Source: Chloroflexota bacterium (GTDB lineage Bacteria > Chloroflexota > Dormibacteria > Dormibacterales > Dormibacteraceae). From it: 19,476 nt of DNA. Below the pieces are notes generated by a model. It saw nothing but the letters and a program-made list of their open reading frames with translations, had not been told where the DNA came from and ran no database searches. Position numbers and translations under genes: made by a program. The stretch lies in assembly GCA_005880525.1 (NCBI GenBank), contig VBFW01000228.1:1-19476 (forward strand), read 5' to 3'. Shown one piece after another: positions 13,835-19,476 of this stretch (its first letter is position 1; the number at the start of each line of letters is the position of its first letter).

Positions 13835-14677
13835 CTATTTCATCGGAACGAGCGGCCGTCCCCAGCCAAGCTTGTCGCCCAATCGCCGGTAGAAGTCCTC
13901 GGGTGGACCGAACCGGATCACCTTCAGACGGCGTGGATGCGGGCTGCATCGCAGCGTGTCTCCGGTGGCGACCGCGCGGCCGCGACGCCCGCCGTCGACC
14001 CGCATCTCGGCCGGGCCCCGCACGATCGACAGGACGATGTCCTGCTGCGGCGAGAAGACGATCGGGCGCACCGTCAGCGCGAACGGGTTCATCGGCACGA
14101 GCAGGAGGTCGCGCAGCGTGGGCTCGAGGATGGGCCCGCCCGTGGCCAGCGCGTACGCCGTCGAGCCTGTGGCGGTGGCCACGATGACTCCGTCTGCGTC
14201 GATCACGCCCACGCCCTGGCCTCCGACCTCGATCTGCACCCGCAGCATGCGGGCATCCTCGGCGCGGTCGACCACAACCTCGTTGAGGCCCATGCTTCGC
14301 GCCACTCGACGCGACCCCCGGAGCAGCTCGACCTGGAGGATGGTGCGCTCCTCGATCCGGTGCTTGCCCTCGATGAATCCGGTCACGCCGGTCTCGAGCT
14401 GATCCTCTTCGAGCTCCGTGAGGAAGCCGAGCCTGCCGAGATTCACGCCGAGCAGCGGGATGCCGCGCGGCCCAGCAAGACGAGCGCCGGCAAGGAACGT
14501 GCCGTCGCCGCCGAGTGTCATGAGAACGTCGGTCTTCGCGAGCCGCGACGCGATCGCGGTCTCGGCGTGGTCCCGTGTCGCGTGCCAGCACTCGACGCCG
14601 TGCTGCGCAAAGATCTCCTCGGCGCGCTTCTTGACCTCGTCCGGCGCTCCCGGGCCCGACACGATGCAGGCGATCAT
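13835..14677 (-). CDS. nadK: NAD(+) kinase
   Basis: Phosphorylates NAD+ to NADP+ in the cytoplasm. The 280-residue protein has the catalytic LGGDGTFL loop (GGDGT at 56-60), LLGVNLGRLGFLTEL (75-89), the conserved NEVVVDR, and the nucleotide-binding ATATGSTAYALATGGPI, followed by PFALTVRPIV. The start is ATG 14677, giving an ATGA overlap with the stop of the upstream tlyA fusion. A longer in-frame reading to 14782 lies wholly inside that gene and is Arg-rich, so it was rejected. tlyA-nadK adjacency is conserved in many Gram-positive and Chloroflexota-like genomes. Confidence 0.96.
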   Translation of the reverse strand: MIACIVSGPGAPDEVKKRAEEIFAQHGVECWHATRDHAETAIASRLAKTDVLMTLGGDGTFLAGARLAGPRGIPLLGVNLGRLGFLTELEEDQLETGVTGFIEGKHRIEERTILQVELLRGSRRVARSMGLNEVVVDRAEDARMLRVQIEVGGQGVGVIDADGVIVATATGSTAYALATGGPILEPTLRDLLLVPMNPFALTVRPIVFSPQQDIVLSIVRGPAEMRVDGGRRGRAVATGDTLRCSPHPRRLKVIRFGPPEDFYRRLGDKLGWGRPLVPMK

Positions 14678-15651
14678 CGGGCCGGCCCCGCGAGGTGAAC
14701 GAAGATCTCGCGGTTTCCGTCGGCGCCGGCGAGCTCTGACGGCGCCTCGTCGAGCACGTGCACCGAGTTGGCGGCGCACCACTCACGGAATCGCCGCAAA
14801 GCTCCCTCGACGGCATCGGGGTCGCGGACGATCCCTCCCTTCCCCACCTGGGTGCGCTCGACCTGGAACTGCGGCTTGAACAGAGCCACGACCTCAGCGC
14901 TTGGAGCTGCGGCCGTGATCGCCGGCAGAACCTTCTCCAGGCCGATGAACGAGACGTCGATCACGACCAGGCTGACCGGCTCAGGGAATGACTCGAGATT
15001 GCGAGCATTGACACGCTCGATCACGACCACGCGCGGATCCTGGCGAAGCCGCCAGTGCAGCAGCCCGCGCCCCACATCGATCGCATAGATGCGCGCAGCT
15101 CCCCGCCGGAGGAGCACGTCGGTGAATCCCCCCGTTGAGGCGCCGATGTCAGCGCAGACACGGCCCGCGACGTCGACGCCGAACCGGTCGAGGGCCGGCC
15201 CCAGCTTCAGCGCGCCGCGGCTCGCGTATTCCTGGAGGATCAGCCCAACCGCGACGCCGAGCACCGCGCCCACCAGAACCTCGAACGGCGTGTGCCCAAG
15301 GAGCTCGCGAAGCTCCTGCTCCTGCATCCCGCGCATGTGCACCAGGTCCTCGACGAGCCGGTTCAGCACCGCGGCCTGGCGGCCCGCCGCGCGGCGCACA
15401 CCTGCGGCGTCGTACATCACCACGAACGAGAAGATAAGCGCGATCGCAAACGACGGGCTGGTGACGCCCCCGTGGTGGCCGATCGCGGTGGTCAGCCCCA
15501 TGACGATCGCGCTGTGGCTGCTTGGCATGCCGCCCGGGTCGGCGAGCACGCGAAGGTTCAGCCTGCGCTGCCGGATCGAGCTCAGCGCCACCTTGGCCAC
15601 CTGGGCGATCGCCCAGGCCACGACCGGCGGCAATAGAAAGGTCACGTGCAC
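14674..15651 (-). CDS. tlyA: DUF212 (YuiD-like divergent PAP2) membrane domain fused to TlyA 2'-O-methyltransferase lacking S4
   Basis: One uninterrupted 325-residue frame carries two normally separate proteins. Residues 1-140 match DUF212/YuiD: GGMPSSHSAIVMGL (40-53), YDAAGVRRAAGRQAAVLN (80-97), ELLGHTPFEVLVGAVLG (116-132), with about four hydrophobic segments. Residues 141-325 match the TlyA methyltransferase domain: YASRGALKL (142-150), the SAM-site ADIGASTGGFTD (167-178), IDVSFIGL, LFKPQFQV and GNREIFVHL. The FtsJ-like tetrad K149, D232, K259 and E315 is intact. The S4 RNA-binding domain that normally precedes SRGxxKL is missing; the join (near 15230) falls exactly between the two domains. 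TlyA normally methylates cytidine 2'-O sites in 16S and 23S rRNA. A membrane-tethered or hydrophobic form would be unusual. The start is GTG 15651, with GTG 15645 as an alternative. It may be a true fusion or an in-frame deletion. Confidence 0.88.
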   Translation of the reverse strand: MHVTFLLPPVVAWAIAQVAKVALSSIRQRRLNLRVLADPGGMPSSHSAIVMGLTTAIGHHGGVTSPSFAIALIFSFVVMYDAAGVRRAAGRQAAVLNRLVEDLVHMRGMQEQELRELLGHTPFEVLVGAVLGVAVGLILQEYASRGALKLGPALDRFGVDVAGRVCADIGASTGGFTDVLLRRGAARIYAIDVGRGLLHWRLRQDPRVVVIERVNARNLESFPEPVSLVVIDVSFIGLEKVLPAITAAAPSAEVVALFKPQFQVERTQVGKGGIVRDPDAVEGALRRFREWCAANSVHVLDEAPSELAGADGNREIFVHLAGPAR

Positions 15652-15724
15652 CCCACGAAATCGGAGGACCCGAGACTCGATCTGCGGAGCGGGTCGAGGA
15701 GCGGCTCGCCGAGATTTCGTGGGG
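15651..15724 (-). promoter_or_regulatory. Structured element (12-bp outer stem) filling the xseB-DUF212::tlyA gap
   Basis: CCCCACGAAATC (15651-15662) and GATTTCGTGGGG (15713-15724) form a perfect 12-bp inverted repeat. Inside it, GACCCG (15667-15672) pairs with CGGGTC (15690-15695), and a small CGG-CTCG-CCG (15702-15711) hairpin follows, giving a three-way-junction-like fold. On the minus strand it fills most of the 79 nt between the xseB stop and the downstream GTG; the 3' arm ends on the first base of that GTG. It could be a 5' leader controlling translation or a transcription stop between xseB and the fusion gene. It matches no riboswitch or T-box that I recognise, and no T-run follows. 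Confidence 0.55.
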
Positions 15725-15730
15725 ACCCCA

Positions 15731-15919
15731 TCAATGCAATTGTCGGCTGAGGTCCTCGACCCGGGTCCTCAGATCCTTCAGCTCCTCCTCCGCCTGGTCC
15801 AGCAGCTTGAGCGCCAGCCCGTGGGCGCTGACCAGCTCCTCCAGCGGCGCATTCGGGTCCGAAAGGCGGGCGATCGCCCGCTCCAGGCGGTCCAGGACGT
15901 CGGCCGGTTCCGCGCTCAC
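15731..15919 (-). CDS. xseB: Exodeoxyribonuclease VII small subunit
   Basis: A 62-residue acidic, helical protein matching XseB in length and pattern: DRLERAIARLSDPNAPLEE, a central ALKLLDQAEEELKDL heptad-like helix, and a short tail. XseB wraps XseA in exonuclease VII, which degrades single-stranded DNA. The start is GTG 15919, overlapping the nusB stop as GTGA. The large-subunit gene xseA normally sits immediately upstream; here nusB does, so xseA must be elsewhere or lost. The short length makes the call dependent on pattern and neighbourhood. Confidence 0.85.
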   Translation of the reverse strand: MSAEPADVLDRLERAIARLSDPNAPLEELVSAHGLALKLLDQAEEELKDLRTRVEDLSRQLH

Positions 15920-16356
15920 GCGATGGCGGAGGCGACGCGGCCGAGGATGCCGTTCACGAACCTTCCAGCGTCGTCGCCGGAAAAGGTCTTGGCCAGCTCG
16001 ATCGACTCGTTGATCGCGGCCTTTGGCGGCACGTGCTTGTCGATGGTCAGTTCGTAGACAGCGATGCGCAGGATCGTGCGATCCACCTTGGCCATCTGCT
16101 CGACCTTCCAGTGTTCGGACGCATCGCGGAGCACTGCGTCGAGCGTTTCGCGGTTGGCGAGCACCCCGCGCACGAGGTCGCTCGCGAACGCTGCGACATC
16201 AGGCGTGGCGGCGCTCTCGGCCGCGTGGTACTGCAGGACCTCGTCGGGATCGTCGGACGATGTCTCGAGCTGGAACAGCACCCGTAGCGCAAGCTCGCGC
16301 GCCTGGTGCCTCTTGCCGGAGTGGCTTCGGTGGGGCCTCGACGGGCTAGCTGGCAA
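15916..16356 (-). CDS. nusB: Transcription antitermination factor NusB
   Basis: NusB binds boxA RNA with S10 (NusE) and promotes rRNA transcription antitermination. The 146-residue protein shows the all-helical family pattern: ARELALRVLFQLE at the N-terminus, then MAKVDRTILRIAVYEL and the signature PPKAAINESIELAKTFSGDDAGRFVNGILGR near the C-terminus, read here in two parts. The start appears to be TTG 16356, giving an 11-nt overlap with the asp23 stop; the first 15 or so residues are basic and variable, as in other NusB proteins. The xseB start overlaps its stop as GTGA. The efp-asp23-nusB order is a familiar bacterial arrangement. Confidence 0.94.
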   Translation of the reverse strand: MPASPSRPHRSHSGKRHQARELALRVLFQLETSSDDPDEVLQYHAAESAATPDVAAFASDLVRGVLANRETLDAVLRDASEHWKVEQMAKVDRTILRIAVYELTIDKHVPPKAAINESIELAKTFSGDDAGRFVNGILGRVASAIA

Positions 16357-16708
16357 ACGCGACGCTGGAGACGAAGACGTTCACCTCGCCGACCTCGAGA
16401 CCAAGCATCCGCTCCGTCGCCTCGACCACGTTGCTCTGCACCGCGCTGGCGACCGGGGCGAACTGCGACTCCGAGTCGACTGAGATGAAGACCTCCAGGT
16501 GGATCGAGCGGTCGGCCTCGACCTGCACGCGCACGCCGCGGTGGGCCGTCTGCCGCCTGACCCAGTCTCCGAAATGTCGAGCCGCAGCCTCGTCCATGCC
16601 CGCTACGCCCTCGACCTCGCAGGCGGCCATCGCCGCGATGCTGGCGATAACCTCGTTGGCCACGCGAACGGCTCCGAGAGTGGCGGTTTCTCCCATTCGC
16701 GCCACCAT
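16346..16708 (-). CDS. Asp23/Gls24 family envelope stress response protein
   Basis: A 120-residue Asp23/Gls24 (DUF322, YqhY/YloU-like) protein. The pattern GAVRVANEVIASIAAMAACEVEGV near the N-terminus, with its VEGVAGM turn, and the C-terminal VNVFVSSVAFA strand are typical. YqhY-type members are usually encoded between efp and nusB, exactly as here, and have been linked to membrane-associated regulation of lipid synthesis; the function in this organism is not shown. The start is ATG 16708 (AAGG lies 4 nt before it) or ATG 16696. A 41-bp spacer separates it from efp. Confidence 0.88.
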   Translation of the reverse strand: MVARMGETATLGAVRVANEVIASIAAMAACEVEGVAGMDEAAARHFGDWVRRQTAHRGVRVQVEADRSIHLEVFISVDSESQFAPVASAVQSNVVEATERMLGLEVGEVNVFVSSVAFAS

Positions 16709-16749
16709 ACGCCCTTGGCGTCGAGCACGGCTAGTGCCCGGCTACAAAA

Positions 16750-17307
16750 CTAGGCGCGCTCTATGTAGGTGCGGGTACGGGTATCCACCCTGACGACGTC
16801 GCCGGTCTGGATGAACAGCGGCACCTGGATCGTCGCTCCGGTCTCGAGCTTCGCGAGCTTGGTCGCGCCGGAGACCGTGTCGCCGCGAAAGCCTGGATCC
16901 GTCTGGACGACCTTGAGCTCGACGTTGATCGGCAGCCCCACTCCTATGAGGCGCTGATCGTGACGCTGCAGGAACACCTCGCTGCCCTCCTTCAGGAATG
17001 GCAGCACGTCCTCGAGCATCTCCTCGTCTACTGGCACCTGGTCGTACGTCCGCGAGTCCATGAAGTAGTGGTGGTTGCCGTCGGTGTACTGATAAGTCGC
17101 CTCGGTGCTTTCGATGCGAACCGTCTTGAACTTGTCGCCGCTGCGAAAGCTCTGCTCGAAGATCGAGCCCGTGATCACGTTGCGCAGCTTGGCCTTGATG
17201 ACCGCTCCGGCTCGCGCCAGCTTGATGTGCTCGACAGTCACGATGGACAGGAGCTGACCGTCCATCTCGAACATCGTTCCCGGGCGAAAGTCGTTAGTGC
17301 TTACCAC
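16750..17307 (-). CDS. efp: Elongation factor P
   Basis: EF-P binds stalled ribosomes between the P and E sites and promotes peptide bond formation at polyproline stretches. The 185-residue protein has the three OB/KOW-like domains, with DFRPGTMFEMDG at the start, then the loop of domain I, and a C-terminal GDTVSGATKLAKLETGATIQVPLFI motif. The loop that is usually PGKGGA reads KLARAGAV, so the tip residue is Arg at position 32 instead of Lys, with Leu and Ala replacing the flanking Pro and Gly. Arg at the tip occurs in EarP-type EF-P, but no earP is in the window. The GTG start at 17307 overlaps the aroQ stop by 14 nt, and a GGAACAGG sequence lies just upstream. aroQ-efp adjacency is common. 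Confidence 0.96.
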   Translation of the reverse strand: MVSTNDFRPGTMFEMDGQLLSIVTVEHIKLARAGAVIKAKLRNVITGSIFEQSFRSGDKFKTVRIESTEATYQYTDGNHHYFMDSRTYDQVPVDEEMLEDVLPFLKEGSEVFLQRHDQRLIGVGLPINVELKVVQTDPGFRGDTVSGATKLAKLETGATIQVPLFIQTGDVVRVDTRTRTYIERA

Positions 17308-17734
17308 CCTGTTCCGTCAGGTACTCCAGCGCCAGCTTGTAGCCGTCGAATCCCAGTCCGGTGATCACCCCACGAGCCGCGCGTGCTGTCACGCTCTTGG
17401 ATCGAAACTTCTCGCGCGCGTGGATGTTCGAGAGGTGAACCTCCACCACCGGAAGCGCGAGCGCCTGCAGGCAATCGTATAGGGCGAGCGAGTAATGGGA
17501 GAACGCGCCCGGATTGATGATCACACCTGCTGAGCCAGGCGCTTCCTTCTGCAAGAAGTCGATGATCTCTCCCTCGCTATTGCTCTGGAAAAGCGACACC
17601 TGCACGCGGAGCTCGGCCGCGCGCGCTCGCAACATGTCGTTGAGGTCAGCGAGCGACCGCGTGCCATAAATCTCCGGCTCGCGCTTGCCGAGCAGGTTCA
17701 GATTGGGTCCGTTGACGACCACTATCTTGCTCAC
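17294..17734 (-). CDS. aroQ: 3-dehydroquinate dehydratase, type II
   Basis: Converts 3-dehydroquinate to 3-dehydroshikimate in the third step of the shikimate pathway; type II enzymes are cytoplasmic dodecamers. The 146-residue protein has VVNGPNLNLLGKREPEIYG (catalytic Tyr and Arg region), FQSNSEGEIIDFLQ, the INPGAFSHYSLALYDCL block, and EVHLSNIHAREKFRSKS with the catalytic His. The start is GTG 17734, which overlaps the aroB stop as GTGA; a longer frame to 17824 is Arg/Ala-rich and was rejected. It follows AroB, the enzyme that supplies its substrate. Confidence 0.97.
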   Translation of the reverse strand: MSKIVVVNGPNLNLLGKREPEIYGTRSLADLNDMLRARAAELRVQVSLFQSNSEGEIIDFLQKEAPGSAGVIINPGAFSHYSLALYDCLQALALPVVEVHLSNIHAREKFRSKSVTARAARGVITGLGFDGYKLALEYLTEQGGKH

Positions 17735-18807
17735 GCGATGGCTCCTCGCACCACCCGCCGCACGAGCCGCACGGGCACGTCCTGACCGATCACGGCGTGG
17801 CCGATACGGCGAGGCAGCACCCACGCCACACGGCCGCGCCTGGCTTTCTTGTCCGTCGGGATGGCGGCCATCATCCTGTCCAGCGACACGCGCGGATGCT
17901 CGTCACGAAGACCGTACGTCGTGAGCAGTTCGTCCTGCGCGTCGACCAGACGCTCGGAGCACAGGCCGAGGGCGAACGCGATGTTGGCGGCGATCCTCAT
18001 GCCGAGCGCCACGGCGCGCCCGTGGGAGATGCGGAAGCGGCTCGCGGCCTCGAGTGCGTGAGCGGCGGTGTGTCCGTAGTTCAGGATCGCGCGCGGCCCG
18101 CGATCACGCTCGTCGCGCGCCACCACCAGCGCCTTGGCTGTCGCACAGCGTTCGATCACGTCCTCGAGCGCGTCCTGATCGCCCGCGGTGAGGCGCGCGC
18201 TCTCGCGGTGGAGGACGTCGAACAGTCCGCGGTCCATGGCGACGGCGTACTTTACAACCTCGGCAAAGGCCTCCCGGTACCGATTGCGGGGCAGCGTGTC
18301 GAGGCACGCGAGGTCGGAGATGACCGCCGAGGGCTGCCAGAACGTACCGATGGCGTTCTTCATGCGCACGCCGTTCACGCCGGTCTTGCCGCCGATGCTC
18401 GAGTCGACCATCGCGAGCAACGTGGTGGGCACCTCGATGTAGCGGATGCCGCGCAGCCAGGTCGAGGCGGCCATCCCGGCGAGGTCGCCGACGGTGCCGC
18501 CGCCGACCGCCACGATGCAGCCCCCGCGGTCGATGCGCTGGCGCTCCAGGAACGCTAGCAGCCCGGCCAGCCCGGCCAGAGACTTCGATCTCTCGCCACC
18601 CGGCACGACGTAGATCGCGTTCTTCACCCGGGCCGCCTTCAGGTGCTTCGCCGCCGCTTGCGCGATGGCCCTCACGCTGGCATCCGCGACCACCACCGCG
18701 CCGGTGGGCTCCAGCCGCGCCATCGTTCGGCGCAGCTCCTTCAGCACCCCGCGACCGATGTGCACGGGATACGTGCCGCCGGGCGTGTCGACGATCAGCC
18801 GGGCCAA
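17731..18807 (-). CDS. aroB: 3-dehydroquinate synthase
   Basis: Cyclises DAHP to 3-dehydroquinate, the second step of the shikimate pathway, using NAD+ and a divalent metal. At 358 residues it has normal length. It shows VVPGGERSKS, the NAD-binding AVGGGTVGDLAGMAAS, then VPTTLLAMVDSSIGGKTGVN, the metal-site region EVVKYAVAMD, and ILNYGHTAAHALE with ISHGRAVALGM. The start is taken as TTG 18807, overlapping aroK by 13 nt; no ATG or GTG gives the family N-terminus LIVDTPGGTYPVHIG. The stop overlaps aroQ as GTGA. aroK-aroB-aroQ order matches a pathway operon. Confidence 0.97.
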   Translation of the reverse strand: MARLIVDTPGGTYPVHIGRGVLKELRRTMARLEPTGAVVVADASVRAIAQAAAKHLKAARVKNAIYVVPGGERSKSLAGLAGLLAFLERQRIDRGGCIVAVGGGTVGDLAGMAASTWLRGIRYIEVPTTLLAMVDSSIGGKTGVNGVRMKNAIGTFWQPSAVISDLACLDTLPRNRYREAFAEVVKYAVAMDRGLFDVLHRESARLTAGDQDALEDVIERCATAKALVVARDERDRGPRAILNYGHTAAHALEAASRFRISHGRAVALGMRIAANIAFALGLCSERLVDAQDELLTTYGLRDEHPRVSLDRMMAAIPTDKKARRGRVAWVLPRRIGHAVIGQDVPVRLVRRVVRGAIA

Positions 18808-19301
18808 AGTGCCAGTAGATCCGTGGCGATCTCATCCGGCGAGCGGTCCGCGTCGACCCGGTGCGTCGCCTCTTCGTAGCGCGGGCGGCGCCGTTCGAAC
18901 AGATCGGCCACGTCACTGCGCAGCCGGCCGGCGACCAGTGGCCGGTTCTCGCTTCGGCCTATGCGCTCCCAGATGGTTTCGAACGACAGCTCCAGGTACA
19001 CGGGTATCGAGCGCTGCCGGATGAGAAGCCAGTTGGCGTCGTCCATAACGGTGCCGCCGCCCAGCGCAGCGACTCCGCCGCTCTGCAAGGCTTCAGGTAG
19101 GAGCCGCGACTCCAGGCTGCGAAACGCAGCCTCGCCACGCCTGGCGAAGATTTCGTGGATTCTCATTGCGGCCTCGTTCTCGATCATGAAATCGAGGTCG
19201 AGGAAAGGCGCTCGCGCGCGGTAAGCCACCAGCGCCCCGACCACGCTCTTGCCCGAGCCCATGAAGCCGATGAGCGCAAGGCTCTTCTTGGGCGCCGAAA
19301 T
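18795..19301 (-). CDS. aroK: Shikimate kinase (apparent ATT start)
   Basis: Phosphorylates shikimate to shikimate 3-phosphate with ATP. It shows the P-loop GFMGSGKS, the LDLDFMIE substrate-binding acidic motif, the FRSLESRLL arginine region, ALGGGTVM, the lid motif ENRPLVAGR, and RRPRYEEATHRV. The first ATG (19262) lies inside the P-loop and would delete the first beta strand. The in-frame codons upstream, encoding SAPKKSLALIGF, are a typical AroK N-terminus, but an in-frame TGA stands at 19310-19308. The only near-start codon between is ATT at 19301-19299, giving 168 residues. I place the start there as inference. aroB follows with a 13-nt overlap. Confidence 0.9.
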   Translation of the reverse strand: MSAPKKSLALIGFMGSGKSVVGALVAYRARAPFLDLDFMIENEAAMRIHEIFARRGEAAFRSLESRLLPEALQSGGVAALGGGTVMDDANWLLIRQRSIPVYLELSFETIWERIGRSENRPLVAGRLRSDVADLFERRRPRYEEATHRVDADRSPDEIATDLLALWPG

Positions 19302-19307
19302 GTGGGT

Positions 19308-19475
19308 TCAGACGCCTGACTGGCCGGTCGGGCTGCTGGGAACGACACCGCGCCGGCGCTCCGACTGAACAAACACGTGGTCACGAAACACGCCTGGCTT
19401 GGGCAGGTGCACGAGCACCTCGGCCCCCTGTGCGCCCGCGGCGTCGACCTCCACGCGTCCATAGCCCAGGATCCG
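19308..19475 (-). CDS. C-terminal end of an unidentified protein (5' part beyond window)
   Basis: A 55-residue open C-terminus enters from the right edge and ends at TGA 19310-19308, only 6 nt before the apparent aroK ATT, in the same frame. Visible sequence includes RILGYGRVEVDAAG, EVLVHLPKPGVFRDHVFV and a Ser/Pro/Gly-rich tail. The alternating strand-like pattern with a polar tail looks like a genuine protein end, but I do not recognise the family. In many bacteria, type IV pilus genes or aroC precede aroK; the sequence does not match the aroC C-terminus. No function is assigned. Confidence 0.55.
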   Translation of the reverse strand, partial: RILGYGRVEVDAAGAQGAEVLVHLPKPGVFRDHVFVQSERRRGVVPSSPTGQSGV

Positions 19476-19476
19476 C

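Noticed and set aside
15651..15724. The inverted repeat as a tRNA or T-box leader
   Set aside because: It has no T-loop consensus, no anticodon-arm arrangement and no T-box antiterminator sequence, and the outer stem of 12 bp is too long for a tRNA acceptor.
15089..16057. A 322-residue plus-strand frame across tlyA, xseB and nusB
   Set aside because: It spans several well-supported minus-strand genes, is Ser/Arg/Pro-rich and has no recognisable domain.
1..19476. tRNA, rRNA, CRISPR, IS or prophage elements
   Set aside because: Nearly all sequence is accounted for by housekeeping genes. The short gaps show no T-loop motifs, no regular direct repeats and no transposase or integrase motifs.

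Overview
The window is a compact, GC-rich bacterial housekeeping region. Gene content, dense same-strand packing, heavy GTG start use and several leaderless-looking promoters suggest an uncultured high-GC lineage of the Chloroflexota/Dormibacterota type. That placement is inference from gene order and style; no marker was compared with a database. Almost every gene is on the minus strand. Only two genes, dedA near the left end and an uncharacterised AAA+ ATPase in the middle, run on the plus strand. No tRNA, rRNA, CRISPR array, insertion sequence or phage gene was seen, and no gene-free stretch exceeds 300 bases.

Layout from left to right. (1) 1-518: 5' part of thrS, encoding a ThrRS without a TGS domain, divergent from dedA (544-1131) across 25 bp that hold two overlapping -10 boxes. 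(2) 1091-6391: minus-strand cluster rsmI-metG-tatD-ksgA-MFS transporter, a classic translation/RNA-modification neighbourhood. (3) 6392-6518: 127 bp spacer with two strong hairpins. (4) 6519-9120: a DinG-type exonuclease-helicase broken by a deletion plus frameshift near 7173, starting divergently from the AAA+ ATPase (9209-10519). (5) 10516-19476: a long minus-strand operon read as partial unknown gene-aroK-aroB-aroQ-efp-asp23-nusB-xseB-[DUF212::tlyA]-nadK-scpA-scpB-rluB-cmk-plsC. Most of its junctions are 4-nt NTGA overlaps or 11-14 nt overlaps, which implies translational coupling.

The long operon combines shikimate-pathway enzymes (AroK, AroB, AroQ), translation and transcription factors (EF-P, NusB), rRNA modification (RluB-like, TlyA), NAD kinase, chromosome condensation (ScpA/B), CMP kinase and lysophosphatidate acyltransferase. 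It is a growth-linked housekeeping transcription unit.

The points most worth checking are: a fusion of a DUF212 (YuiD-like) membrane domain to a TlyA methyltransferase that lacks its S4 domain; a 74-nt structured element filling the gap just before that fusion; two genes (aroK, tatD) whose only sensible starts appear to be ATT and ATC; leaderless and bidirectional promoter architecture; the conserved ATPase of unknown role; and the dinG lesion. The dinG lesion and the tlyA fusion could both be assembly deletions, and raw reads would decide this.
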